A stretch of DNA of 41,884 nucleotides from Clostridia bacterium (lineage in GTDB: Bacteria; Bacillota; Clostridia; Oscillospirales; Acutalibacteraceae), in the NCBI GenBank assembly GCA_017631955.1, contig JAGBSJ010000016.1, positions 1-41,884 of the forward strand, read 5' to 3'. This document shows, piece after piece, positions 33,569-41,838 of the stretch (its first letter is position 1; every line of letters begins with the position of its first letter). The notes beneath the pieces were generated by a model that saw nothing but the letters and a program-made list of their open reading frames with translations, had not been told where the DNA came from and made no database searches. Made by a program: the position numbers and the translations under genes.

Positions 33569-33973
33569 ATGAACATAGCACTTATGGCACACGACTCGAA
33601 AAAAGAACTTATGACACAGTTTTGCATCGCATATTGTGGAATTTTGTCACGCCATAATCTTTGTGCTACTGGCACAACAGGAAAAATGGTTTCTGAGGCA
33701 ACAGGTCTTAGAATTACACAGTTTTTAAGTGGTTCACAAGGTGGCGACCAACAAATCAGTTCGCGAATCGCTTGTAATGAAATTGACTTGCTTCTTATGT
33801 TTGGCGACCCAATGAGCCAAAAACCTGACGAGCCAAAAACTTATACACTTCTTCGTCTTTGCGATGTTCACAATGTTCCTGTTGCTACAAATATTGCAAC
33901 TGCAGAAGCACTTATTCACGCTCTCGAACGCGGCGACCTTGACTGGCGTGATATTGTTAACCCAAAGAAATAA
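33569..33973 (+). CDS. mgsA: Methylglyoxal synthase
   Basis: MgsA converts dihydroxyacetone phosphate to methylglyoxal and phosphate, a glycolytic bypass used when phosphate is short or sugar phosphates build up. The 134-residue length is typical. MNIALMAHDSKK opens the protein, GTTGKM binds phosphate, and SGSQGGDQQI holds the catalytic Asp60, matching Asp71 of the Escherichia coli enzyme; FGDP follows. A GGAAGAAGGGG site precedes the ATG. It has its own promoter and sits after the MinD-like gene. Confidence 0.95.
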   Translation: MNIALMAHDSKKELMTQFCIAYCGILSRHNLCATGTTGKMVSEATGLRITQFLSGSQGGDQQISSRIACNEIDLLLMFGDPMSQKPDEPKTYTLLRLCDVHNVPVATNIATAEALIHALERGDLDWRDIVNPKK

Positions 33974-33991
33974 TTAAAAATAATTTATATG

Positions 33992-34014
33992 GCCTCCTCT
34001 TTTTATGGGGAGGC
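33992..34014 (+). other. GC-rich hairpin between mgsA and hisS
   Basis: GCCTCCTC (33992-33999) pairs with GGGGAGGC (34007-34014), including one G-T pair, around a seven-base loop. It is followed by ACAAATATTATA and not by a T-run, so it is at best a weak terminator. It lies 36 bases before the hisS ATG; it may be an mgsA 3' end or a leader structure of hisS-aspS. It is too short to be a T-box. Confidence 0.5.
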
Positions 34015-34049
34015 ACAAATATTATATTCGTACTTAAAGGAAGAATAAT

Positions 34050-35393
34050 ATGGCATTAATTACTAACGCGATTAAGGGAACTCAAGATACACTCCCTAAA
34101 GAAAGTTATAAAATTCAATATGTGGAGTCAGCAGTTAAAGAAACTGCAGAAAATTTCGGTTTTCACGAAATGAGAACTCCTGTTTTTGAACACACAGAAC
34201 TTTTCCAACGAGGTGTTGGCGAAACTACTGACGTTGTTCAAAAAGAAATGTACACTTTTGAAGATAAGGGTGGTCGTTCAATTACTCTCCGTCCTGAAGG
34301 TACTGCAGGTGCTGTACGAGCATTCCTTGAACACGGTCTTTTCAACGAAGGTCTTCCACAAAAGATTTTCTATCTTACATCTTGTTACAGATACGAAAAA
34401 CCACAGGCGGGACGTCTTCGTGAATTCCACCAGTTTGGTATTGAGTGTTTTGGCGCAGGCGCTCCAAGTGCAGATGCTGAAGTTATTTCACTTGCTAACG
34501 AAGTTTTCAATTATCTCGGTATTAATAACTTGGCGCTTGAAATTAACTCAATCGGTTGCCCTGAATGCAGAAAACATTACCACAAGGCACTCAAAGAGTA
34601 TTTCGAAACATACAAAGGTGACCTTTGTGAAACTTGTTTAGGTCGTCTTGACAGAAATCCAATGCGAATTCTTGACTGTAAGAGTCCTGTTTGCAAGAGT
34701 TTTGCAGAAAAGGCACCTACTGTTCTCCAGTTCCTTTGTGACGATTGTAAAAATCACTTTGAAAGCGTTAAGAAATATCTTGACGCAATGAATATAGAAT
34801 ATACAGTTAATCCACAGATTGTTCGTGGACTTGACTATTACACAAGAACTGTTTTTGAATTTGTTTCAAAAGAAATCGGCGCACAAGGAACAGTCTGCGG
34901 TGGTGGTCGTTATGATGGTCTTATTGCAGAAATGGGTGGTAATCCACTTCCTGCTTGCGGATTTGGTTTAGGTCTTGAGCGTTTATTACTTCTTATGGAA
35001 GCACAAAAAACTCCATTCCCAGAACCAAAGAAATGTGATTTGTATATTGCAAGTATGGGTGAAAATGCAAATCTTAAAGCGGCAGAAATTGCAACTGAAT
35101 TACGTTCAGAGGGTATGAGTGTTCAGTTTGATACGGTTGGCCGCGGACTTAAACCACAGATGAAATACGCTAATAAAATCGGTGCATTATACACACTTGT
35201 TTTAGGCGATAATGAAATTGAAACAGGCAATATTAAACTTAAAAATATGGAAACCGGCGTTGAGTCAGAAATGACTCTTTCGGATTTTGTTGATAGTTTT
35301 CAGGCGAAAGTGATTTCAGATGCTATGTCCGGCTTTGAATCACTTGGTGTTGAAGGATTTGATTTATCAGACCTTTTAGGAGGTAATAACTAA
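34050..35393 (+). CDS. hisS: Histidyl-tRNA synthetase
   Basis: A class II synthetase charging tRNA-His. In the 447-residue protein, motif 2 is RYEKPQAGRLREFHQFG from R114, the histidine-binding motif VRGLDYYTRT has R259, and motif 3 is GFGLGLERLLLL. A C-terminal anticodon-binding domain starts near residue 330. Four zinc-like cysteines (CPEC, CETC, CDDC) in the insertion are seen in some clostridial HisRS. A GGAAG site precedes the ATG. The stop overlaps the aspS start by one base, giving the common hisS-aspS pair. Confidence 0.97.
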   Translation: MALITNAIKGTQDTLPKESYKIQYVESAVKETAENFGFHEMRTPVFEHTELFQRGVGETTDVVQKEMYTFEDKGGRSITLRPEGTAGAVRAFLEHGLFNEGLPQKIFYLTSCYRYEKPQAGRLREFHQFGIECFGAGAPSADAEVISLANEVFNYLGINNLALEINSIGCPECRKHYHKALKEYFETYKGDLCETCLGRLDRNPMRILDCKSPVCKSFAEKAPTVLQFLCDDCKNHFESVKKYLDAMNIEYTVNPQIVRGLDYYTRTVFEFVSKEIGAQGTVCGGGRYDGLIAEMGGNPLPACGFGLGLERLLLLMEAQKTPFPEPKKCDLYIASMGENANLKAAEIATELRSEGMSVQFDTVGRGLKPQMKYANKIGALYTLVLGDNEIETGNIKLKNMETGVESEMTLSDFVDSFQAKVISDAMSGFESLGVEGFDLSDLLGGNN

Positions 35394-37177
35394 TGGATAC
35401 AATGAACGGATTAAAAAGAACTGACTACTGTGGCACTCTTAATGCGGATTTTGTAGGCAAAGAGGTTACAGTTGCGGGTTGGGTACAGCGTCGTCGCGAC
35501 CTTGGTGCACTTATTTTCATTGATTTAAGAGATAGAACAGGCGTTGTTCAGTTGGCTTTTGACGATAATACAGATAGAAGTGTTTTTGACAAGGCATTCA
35601 CAGTTCGTAGTGAATATGTTCTTATGGCAAAAGGCGTTGTTCGTGAACGTTCTTCAAAGAATAAAGATATTCCAACAGGCGATATTGAAATCGAAGTTAA
35701 AGATTTAAGAGTGGTTGGTGCTAGTGAAACACCACCTTTTGAAATCGTTGAAAATTGTCAGACATCAGAGGCAACTCGTCTTAAATACCGTTACCTTGAC
35801 CTTCGTCGTCCTGACTTACAGAAGAATATTCTTCTTCGTCACAAGATTACAAAAATTACTCGTGACTATTTTGATGAAAACGGATTTATTGAGATTGAAA
35901 CTCCAATGCTTATTCGTTCAACTCCTGAAGGTGCTCGTGACTTCCTTGTTCCATCAAGAATTCACAACGGTAGTTTCTATGCACTCCCACAGTCACCACA
36001 GCTTTATAAACAGCTTTCAATGGTAGCGGGCTTTGACAGATATATGCAGATTGCTCGTTGCTTCCGTGACGAAGACCTTCGTGCAGACCGTCAACCAGAA
36101 TTCACACAGATTGACCTTGAAATGTCATTTGTAGATGTTGACGACGTTATGGGTATGGGTGAGGGCTATATTCAAAGAGTATTCAAAGAGGCAATGGGTG
36201 TTGATATTCAGTTGCCACTTCCACGTCTTACTTATAAAGAGGCAATGGAGCGTTATGGTTCTGATAAGCCAGATACTCGTTACGAAATGGAACTTTGCGA
36301 TTTAGGTGAAGTTGTTAAGGGTTGCGGTTTTGGTGTATTCACATCTGCACTTGAGGCGGGTGGCGCAGTTTACTGTATCACAGCTAAAAATGCTGTTAAT
36401 ACTCTTACAAGAAAAGAAATTGACAAGCTTACAGAATTTGTTCGCGGTATAGGGGCTAAAGGACTCGCATTTGCTCGTCTTATGCCTGACTCAGTTGCAT
36501 CTTCATTCGCAAAATTCCTTACAGAAGACGAAATGAATGCTCTTCTTAACAAAGCAGGTGCAGAAACAGGCGACGTTGTGCTTATCGTTGCAGATACAAA
36601 GAAAAACAGCGTTCTTTCAGTTCTTGGTGCTCTCCGTCAGGAAGTTGCAAAGAAACTTGATATTATTCCAAACGATAAGTTCAATCTTCTCTGGATTACA
36701 GAGTTCCCATTCTTCGAGTGGGATGAAGACGCACAGACCTTTGTTGCTATGCACCACCCATTCACATCTCCTATGGACGAATGTTTAGAATACCTTGAAA
36801 CAGACAAAGCACAGGTTAGAGCAAAGGCGTATGACCTTGTTCTTAATGGCGTTGAATTGTCAAGTGGTTCAATCCGTATTACTGACCCAGTTCTTCAAAA
36901 GAGAATGTTCACACTCCTTGGTCTTTCTGATGAAGAAGCATACGAGAAATTCGGTTTCTTGACAGATGCATTCAAGTTTGGTCCACCACCACACGGCGGT
37001 ATGGGTATCGGTCTTGACCGTCTTGTAATGCAGATGATTGGTGCAGATTCACTTCGTGATGTTATCGCATTCCCTAAACTTCAAAATGCAAGCGAGCCAA
37101 TGACAGAATGTCCATCTCCTGTTGATACACTTCAGCTTGACGAGTTAGGTATCGCAGTTAAAGAAACAGAGGAATAA
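35393..37177 (+). CDS. aspS: Aspartyl-tRNA synthetase
   Basis: A class II synthetase for tRNA-Asp, 594 residues as usual for the bacterial type. The N-terminal OB-fold anticodon domain is about 1-110 (VTVAGWVQRRRDLGALIF). Motif 2 is FRDEDLRADRQPEF from F224, the bacterial GAD insertion covers about 300-410, and motif 3 ends GIGLDR at R543. AGGAGG lies nine bases upstream, within the end of hisS (TAATG overlap). Whether it also charges tRNA-Asn cannot be decided by eye. Confidence 0.97.
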   Translation: MDTMNGLKRTDYCGTLNADFVGKEVTVAGWVQRRRDLGALIFIDLRDRTGVVQLAFDDNTDRSVFDKAFTVRSEYVLMAKGVVRERSSKNKDIPTGDIEIEVKDLRVVGASETPPFEIVENCQTSEATRLKYRYLDLRRPDLQKNILLRHKITKITRDYFDENGFIEIETPMLIRSTPEGARDFLVPSRIHNGSFYALPQSPQLYKQLSMVAGFDRYMQIARCFRDEDLRADRQPEFTQIDLEMSFVDVDDVMGMGEGYIQRVFKEAMGVDIQLPLPRLTYKEAMERYGSDKPDTRYEMELCDLGEVVKGCGFGVFTSALEAGGAVYCITAKNAVNTLTRKEIDKLTEFVRGIGAKGLAFARLMPDSVASSFAKFLTEDEMNALLNKAGAETGDVVLIVADTKKNSVLSVLGALRQEVAKKLDIIPNDKFNLLWITEFPFFEWDEDAQTFVAMHHPFTSPMDECLEYLETDKAQVRAKAYDLVLNGVELSSGSIRITDPVLQKRMFTLLGLSDEEAYEKFGFLTDAFKFGPPPHGGMGIGLDRLVMQMIGADSLRDVIAFPKLQNASEPMTECPSPVDTLQLDELGIAVKETEE

Positions 37178-37179
37178 AA

Positions 37180-37425
37180 ATGAGAAATAGCATGAAAAAA
37201 CTGAATACTGTACTGTTTTCGGTAGTTTTATGCTTTATCTTTACCGTTACTGCATTTGCAGAAAAAACAGTTAAGTATTCGAATGAATTAACAGTTACCC
37301 CTATTCGTATTTTCTTTGCAATTCTTGTGATTGCACTTTTTGTGGTTATGGAAATCGCCTTTGAGCGAATCCGTGAAAAACGAGTTGAAAAAAGAAATAA
37401 AAAATACGGAAAAGATGATAAATAA
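37180..37425 (+). CDS. Small membrane protein with signal-like N-terminus, unknown function
   Basis: An 81-residue protein I do not recognise. Residues 7-27 look like a secretion signal with a possible cut after AFA (residue 27). About 15 polar residues follow, then a membrane segment (about 42-60, IRIFFAILVIALFVVMEIA) and a highly basic tail (RIREKRVEKRNKKYGKDDK). If the signal is cut, the mature protein has a tiny outer segment and a basic inner tail. AGAGG lies seven bases before the ATG, and it starts two bases after aspS, so it is co-transcribed. Confidence 0.75.
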   Translation: MRNSMKKLNTVLFSVVLCFIFTVTAFAEKTVKYSNELTVTPIRIFFAILVIALFVVMEIAFERIREKRVEKRNKKYGKDDK

Positions 37426-37461
37426 AAATAAACGCCTTGGTTTTCCAAGGCGTTATTTTTA
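37424..37461. terminator. Bidirectional terminator between the small membrane protein and lipoprotein genes
   Basis: AACGCCTTGG (37431-37440), loop TTTT, CCAAGGCGTT (37445-37454): a perfect 10-bp stem with A-rich left flank and ATTTTT on the right. It serves both converging transcripts. The lipoprotein stop codon (37459-37461) is in its flank. Confidence 0.93.
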
Positions 37462-38106
37462 TGCTTTTGTAAGTACCATTTCAAGTGAATTATCAGTGCC
37501 GTTTTCAATATAGAGTTTAACGGTGTTACCGTCGTCAGACACTTTATACTTTACAATTTCCGTAACATTTCTTGTTCCGTTAAATGTGGTTTCGTAAAGA
37601 TTGCTTTTGTTTTCGGTTTTCCAAGTACCTTTAACATTCATATCACTTTCGGTCATATTGGCAAGTGCCATTGCAATATATCCCTCTAAAGTGAGTTTTG
37701 TAGTTTTGCGGATGTATGCATCAAGCTCTTTTTCGTTTTTACAACCGAATGTAATAAGATAAGTGTCAACAACCATTTGTCGTGCTTGTTTTTCGCTTGT
37801 TATTTGTGTGAATGTGCCGTCTTTTTTGAATGTAACAGTGCATCTTGATGTTACTGTGTTTCCGTTTTCGTCAATAGGCACTTGTGTTTCTGCACGCCAC
37901 TTACCAATAAGACGACTGTCACGTTCAACCTTTGTATTCTGTGAAGAATTTTTTGTAGTATCTTCTTCAGTTGTTGTTTCGGTTGTAGTTTCTGTAGTTG
38001 TAGTGGTTGTTGTAGTTGTGATTTCTTCTTCATTTCGTTTGCAACCTGTAAAAGCTGTAATTATAAGAATGAAGCACAATAAAATTGATATAATTTTAGT
38101 TTTCAT
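37459..38106 (-). CDS. Lipoprotein with Thr-rich linker, unknown function
   Basis: A 215-residue secreted lipoprotein. The signal MKTKIISILLCFILIITAFTGC ends in a lipobox with Cys22, which would be lipidated. A linker of Thr and Glu follows (T30-T38, then TTT blocks separated by Glu), as seen in surface proteins that need to span the cell wall. From about residue 65 the protein is a compact domain (LIGKWRAETQVP, CTVTFKKDGTFTQI, VKGTWKTENKSNLY), resembling the GxW..F..DGTF beta repeats of lipocalin-like lipoproteins. It starts three bases after the GH3 stop, so it is in one transcript with it. Confidence 0.8.
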   Translation of the reverse strand: MKTKIISILLCFILIITAFTGCKRNEEEITTTTTTTTTETTTETTTEEDTTKNSSQNTKVERDSRLIGKWRAETQVPIDENGNTVTSRCTVTFKKDGTFTQITSEKQARQMVVDTYLITFGCKNEKELDAYIRKTTKLTLEGYIAMALANMTESDMNVKGTWKTENKSNLYETTFNGTRNVTEIVKYKVSDDGNTVKLYIENGTDNSLEMVLTKA

Positions 38107-38109
38107 AAC

Positions 38110-40542
38110 TTAATCATCTTTCTTTAAGCAAAGTTTCAATACCCATTTTGCATTTTCTTGCATTTCATAAAGAGTAATTCCATCTTTTTTGCCATAAGTT
38201 TTAAGCAGTGTGCCATCTGGCTTGCCGTTTGTAACTCTGTCGCCACCTGGCATAAGTACATTTACACAACCGCGCACTCTGTATGCTTGGTCGCGAAGTT
38301 TAGGGAATTCAGGACTCTTTGATGGGCGCATCCACCAGTCAGTCATTACAAGGCCTTCAAAGCCCCATTCATCACGAAGAATACGCTTGCAAAGGTCGTA
38401 ATTATAATGTCCCCATACTCCGTTAATAAGGTTATAAGATGTCATAAGAGTTTGTGGTTTTGCCTCTTTAATACAGATTTCAAAGCCCTTAAGATAAATT
38501 TCACGGAGCGCTCTTTCTGAAAGGCGTGAATCATTACGGGTACGATTTACCTCTTGATTATTACAAGCATAATGCTTAGGACAAGCTTTTCTGCCGTTGT
38601 GTTGAATACCCTTAATAGCAGCGGCACCAATAAGACCTGTTACAACAGGGTCTTCTGAATAATACTCAAAGTTTCTTCCGCAAAGGTGGCTTCTGTGAAT
38701 ATTCATACCAGGGCCTAAAAGAATGTCTGTGCCCTTGTCTTTCATTTCTTCACTGATTTTTGTATAAACTTTTTCAACAAGGTCAGCGTTAAATGTACTT
38801 GCAAGTGCAGTACCGTTTGGAATAAGTGAACAATATGAGAGAAGTCGAATACCTGACGGGCCGTCAGTTGTAATCATTGGTGGTACACCCTTGTCGCGTA
38901 AGCTCTGTAACACGCCACCCATAGCGCCTGCATTACCTTTTGCACCAAGAGGAGAGTCCATTTTGTAGTCGCCACGGGAAATCGCTTCAAGCTCATCAAG
39001 CGATAATTGTGCAACAAATTCGTCAAGAGTTGATTTACCATCTTTAACATCTTGAAGTTTGATTCCTTTGTCGCCTGTCTGTGAGATTCCTTCTTTAATG
39101 TTATCAAGAATAATCTGCTTTAAGTCGTATTCACGAAGTTTAACAGCTTCTTTTACTGCTTTGCGAACACCATTTTCTTCAACCGCAGTGTATTTTTCAA
39201 ATGCAATTTGTGGAGCACCTGCTTGTGTAAGTTGCTCTTTAAGTTCAGTGATATTAACGGCGAACCCACCTATACACTGTGCATCACGAACAGAGTTGCC
39301 AACATAGAAATTATATTTACCCATTTCCATTACATAAGCGTGAGCAAAACCGCTCTTGCCACTATCGTCATAGCTCCATATGCGATTTTCAGGGATTGTG
39401 ATTACAAGAGTTTCACTTTCATCAGGTGCTAACTCTTTTGTCTTTGCAAAACCGATAAGTTCACGTGATGGGTTTCCAAGTACCCCACAAGGTTTTTCAA
39501 CATAAATTTGAACAACCTCTTTACCTTTGTAGTTACCGGTATTATTAACTGTGCAAGTGAATGTAAGTTCACCATTACTATAATCAAACTTTTCAGTTGA
39601 AATATCAAATGTAGTGTATGAAAGGCCAAAACCAAATGGGTAAAGCACCCTGTCTTTTGCGAAAGTTTCAAACCAACGGTAGCCAACATAAATATCTTCA
39701 ACATATTCGTTGAATTTAAGGTTGCCAAAATGTGCAGATGATGGATAATCTTCATACCTAATCGCAATAGTATCGGTCAACTTACCACTTGGTGTAACCT
39801 TACCACAAAGCAAATCTGCAACTGCGTTACCACTTTCCATACCGCCTTGCCATACTATTAAAATTGCACCGATTTTACCGTCGAATTCACGAATCCAACT
39901 CATATCAATAACTGAGCCGATATTGAGAAGAAGTGTAACCTTGTCGAAATGCTCGCAAATTCTGTGAAGTGCATTTCTTTCTTCATCAGTTACATAAAAA
40001 CTACCTTTTTCAAGTACGTTTTCACGGTCTTCGCCAGATGAACGACCAATTACATAAATAGCATGGTCGCTATTTTCTTTTGCATTTTTAACGATTTCTG
40101 CAGTGAGTGGCATTTCTTCATAAAAGCGTGGCCAATGTCCCCAAACACCGTGGTCAACAGGATTTGCACCGCACCAAGTTTCATACAAGTCTGAAAGTTC
40201 TGTATTTAAACTCAAATCTTCACAGTTTTTAAGACCATCAATAAGATTTACACCGTATGGCTTTTTAACATCGCCACCAGAGCCATAACCTGTGAAAAAC
40301 CAGTCATTCTGTACTCTGCCGAAAACAGAAACACGACTACCTTTCTGGAGTGGTAAAGTATTATCATTTTTAAGAAGAATTGCAGTTTCAGCCGCTGCTT
40401 CACGCAAAACTTCAGGCATACCGTCAGTAATTGTAACTTCGCCTAATGCCTCAAGTGCCTCATCTTGTGATACATCGGCGCCAATAATTTTCATACCCAA
40501 TTTCATAGCGCCAACTACGATTTTTTCTGTAAGTTTAGACAT
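38110..40542 (-). CDS. GH3 beta-glucosidase with permuted domain order
   Basis: An 810-residue family 3 glycoside hydrolase. The usual order is reversed. The alpha/beta sandwich comes first (about 45-290; AETAILLKNDNTLPL, IGRSSGEDRE with the likely acid/base Glu). A fibronectin III-like domain follows (about 310-430; GKEVVQIYVEKPCG), and the catalytic TIM barrel is last (about 520-810; TTDGPSGIRL, KHYACNNQEVNR, nucleophile Asp735 in LVMTDWWM). Reversed GH3 enzymes are known from Ruminococcus albus and Butyrivibrio fibrisolvens. There is no signal peptide, so it works on imported beta-glucosides. AAGGGG precedes the ATG. Confidence 0.95.
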   Translation of the reverse strand: MSKLTEKIVVGAMKLGMKIIGADVSQDEALEALGEVTITDGMPEVLREAAAETAILLKNDNTLPLQKGSRVSVFGRVQNDWFFTGYGSGGDVKKPYGVNLIDGLKNCEDLSLNTELSDLYETWCGANPVDHGVWGHWPRFYEEMPLTAEIVKNAKENSDHAIYVIGRSSGEDRENVLEKGSFYVTDEERNALHRICEHFDKVTLLLNIGSVIDMSWIREFDGKIGAILIVWQGGMESGNAVADLLCGKVTPSGKLTDTIAIRYEDYPSSAHFGNLKFNEYVEDIYVGYRWFETFAKDRVLYPFGFGLSYTTFDISTEKFDYSNGELTFTCTVNNTGNYKGKEVVQIYVEKPCGVLGNPSRELIGFAKTKELAPDESETLVITIPENRIWSYDDSGKSGFAHAYVMEMGKYNFYVGNSVRDAQCIGGFAVNITELKEQLTQAGAPQIAFEKYTAVEENGVRKAVKEAVKLREYDLKQIILDNIKEGISQTGDKGIKLQDVKDGKSTLDEFVAQLSLDELEAISRGDYKMDSPLGAKGNAGAMGGVLQSLRDKGVPPMITTDGPSGIRLLSYCSLIPNGTALASTFNADLVEKVYTKISEEMKDKGTDILLGPGMNIHRSHLCGRNFEYYSEDPVVTGLIGAAAIKGIQHNGRKACPKHYACNNQEVNRTRNDSRLSERALREIYLKGFEICIKEAKPQTLMTSYNLINGVWGHYNYDLCKRILRDEWGFEGLVMTDWWMRPSKSPEFPKLRDQAYRVRGCVNVLMPGGDRVTNGKPDGTLLKTYGKKDGITLYEMQENAKWVLKLCLKKDD

Positions 40543-40572
40543 AATAAAATCCCCTTGAAATTTATTATATTC

Positions 40573-40601
40573 ATAATACCATAATAAACAAAAAAGAGCA
40601 A
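40573..40601 (-). promoter_or_regulatory. Candidate extended -10 promoter of the GH3 gene
   Basis: On the minus strand TGGTATTAT contains an extended -10 (TATTAT at 40578-40573 with TG one base before). Seventeen bases upstream lies TTGCTC (40601-40596), a poor -35 that is part of the tandem repeat at 40596-40627. The start codon is 30 bases downstream. Confidence 0.45.
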
Positions 40602-40627
40602 TAAAAAAAGAGCAATAAAAAAAGAGC
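40590..40627. repeat. Tandem repeat of the gap terminator tail
   Basis: Two perfect 14-base copies of GAGCAATAAAAAAA (40596-40609, 40610-40623) are followed by GAGC of the gap terminator stem (40624-40627) and preceded by six A. Read on the minus strand, the stem end and U-tract (GCTCTTTTTTTATT) are repeated so that three GCTC-T tracts lie in a row. This looks like slippage or unequal duplication of the terminator tail. Confidence 0.8.
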
Positions 40628-40651
40628 AGATACTCTTACGAATATCTGCTC
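40616..40651 (-). terminator. Intrinsic terminator after gap
   Basis: GAGCAGATA (40624-40632) and TATCTGCTC (40643-40651) form a perfect 9-bp stem with a 10-base loop. On the minus strand seven T follow at once, then the two extra repeated tails. It ends the gap transcript before the GH3 gene. Confidence 0.9.
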
Positions 40652-40671
40652 TCGCATTATTTAATTAAGAA

Positions 40672-41706
40672 TTAAAGTTCTGCAAAGTATTTGATTGTTC
40701 TAACCATCTGTGATGTGTAGCTGTTTTCATTGTCATACCATGAAACAACCTGTACTTCATAGAGGTCGTCAGCAATCTTAGCAACCATTGTCTGAGTTGC
40801 ATCGAAGAGTGAACCGTATCTCATACCGATAACGTCTGAAGAAACGATTGGGTCTTCGTTGTAGCCGTAGCTTTCTGAAGCAGCAGCTTTCATTGCAGCG
40901 TTGATGCCGTCTTTAGTAACGTCTGTACCCTTAACAACAGCTGTAAGGATTGTTGTTGAACCTGTAGCAACAGGAACTCTCTGTGCAGAACCGATAAGTT
41001 TGCCGTCAAGTTCAGGAATAACAAGGCCGATAGCTTTAGCAGCACCTGTTGAGTTAGGAACGATGTTAGCAGCACCAGCACGAGCTCTTCTCATGTCGCC
41101 CTTTCTGTGAGGACCGTCGAGAATCATCTGGTCGCCTGTGTAAGCGTGGATTGTAGCCATGATACCGCTCTGGATTGGAGCATAATCGTTAAGAGCCTTA
41201 GCCATAGGAGCAAGGCAGTTTGTTGTACATGATGCAGCAGAAATAATCTGGTCATCAGCTGTAAGGATGTCTTCGTTAACTGAGAAAACAACTGTCTTTG
41301 TTTCTTTGTCTGCTGGAGCTGAAATAACAACTTTCTTAGCACCTGCATTGATGTGAGCCATTGACTTTTCTTTTGAGCAGTAGAAACCTGTGCATTCAAG
41401 AACTACGTCAACGCCGATTTCACCCCAAGGAAGGTTGTTAGCGTCTGCTTCCTTGTAGATTGTAAGAGTTTTACCGTCAACTGTGATTGTACCTGCTTCG
41501 TCGTCAGCTTCAACTGTGTGAAGACCTTCGCCGATTCTTCCGCAGTAACCGCCCTGAGCAGTATCATACTTAAGAAGGTTAGCAAGCATTGAAGGTTTTG
41601 TAAGGTCGTTGATAGCAACAACATCATAACCTTCTGCGCCGAACATCTGTCTGAAAGCAAGACGTCCGATACGGCCGAAACCGTTAATAGCAACTTTAAC
41701 TGACAT
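40672..41706 (-). CDS. gap: Glyceraldehyde-3-phosphate dehydrogenase, type I
   Basis: The glycolytic enzyme that oxidises glyceraldehyde 3-phosphate with NAD and phosphate. The 344-residue protein begins [20 protein letters not shown] with the Rossmann motif, has Asp34 in AINDL (NAD rather than NADP preference), catalytic Cys160 in [15 protein letters not shown], and TIHAYTGDQ with the catalytic His. WYDNENSY at the end is invariant. The start is the ATG at 41706-41704 with GGAGG just upstream; a TTG 15 bases earlier covers that site and is rejected. It stands alone between its own leader and terminator. Confidence 0.98.
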   Translation of the reverse strand: MSVKVAINGFGRIGRLAFRQMFGAEGYDVVAINDLTKPSMLANLLKYDTAQGGYCGRIGEGLHTVEADDEAGTITVDGKTLTIYKEADANNLPWGEIGVDVVLECTGFYCSKEKSMAHINAGAKKVVISAPADKETKTVVFSVNEDILTADDQIISAASCTTNCLAPMAKALNDYAPIQSGIMATIHAYTGDQMILDGPHRKGDMRRARAGAANIVPNSTGAAKAIGLVIPELDGKLIGSAQRVPVATGSTTILTAVVKGTDVTKDGINAAMKAAASESYGYNEDPIVSSDVIGMRYGSLFDATQTMVAKIADDLYEVQVVSWYDNENSYTSQMVRTIKYFAEL

Positions 41707-41765
41707 TTTGAATTCCTCCAAATAAATTATTTACAAATATTAGTATGCATATTATTGAATTTATT

Positions 41766-41794
41766 ATTTTATATCTTTTTATTCTATTATGCAA
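41766..41794 (-). promoter_or_regulatory. Candidate promoter of gap
   Basis: On the minus strand TTGCAT (41794-41789) and TAAAAT (41771-41766) are spaced by 17 bases; the -35 is only half consensus. It lies 59 bases before the gap start. An alternative pairing (TTGAAA with TAGAAT) has a short 15-base spacer. The whole region 41707-41884 is AT-rich and holds no gene. Confidence 0.35.
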
Positions 41795-41820
41795 GTATAT
41801 TTTTCAACTTTTTTGTTATT

Positions 41821-41838
41821 TTGTGAACTTTGTGTCAA
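41821..41838. promoter_or_regulatory. Rex-like operator candidate upstream of gap
   Basis: TTGTGAACTTTGTGTCAA has the length and outer bases of a Rex site (TTGTGAANNNNTTCACAA): one half is perfect, the other matches four of seven. Rex is the NADH-sensing repressor of fermentation genes in Gram-positives. It lies upstream of the candidate promoter. A perfect palindrome TGAATATTTATTCA is at 41855-41868. Both are suggestions only. Confidence 0.3.

Noticed and set aside
37763..38113. A Val-rich open frame on the plus strand opposite the lipoprotein gene
   Set aside because: Its Val run is the complement of the Thr linker codons; no ribosome site or family signal.
41707..41721. TTG start 15 bases upstream of the gap start
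   Set aside because: It would cover the GGAGG ribosome site, and type I GAPDH proteins start at [11 protein letters not shown].
41833..41838. TTGACA on the minus strand as the -35 of a gap promoter
   Set aside because: The hexamer is perfect but no -10-like sequence lies 15-19 bases downstream.
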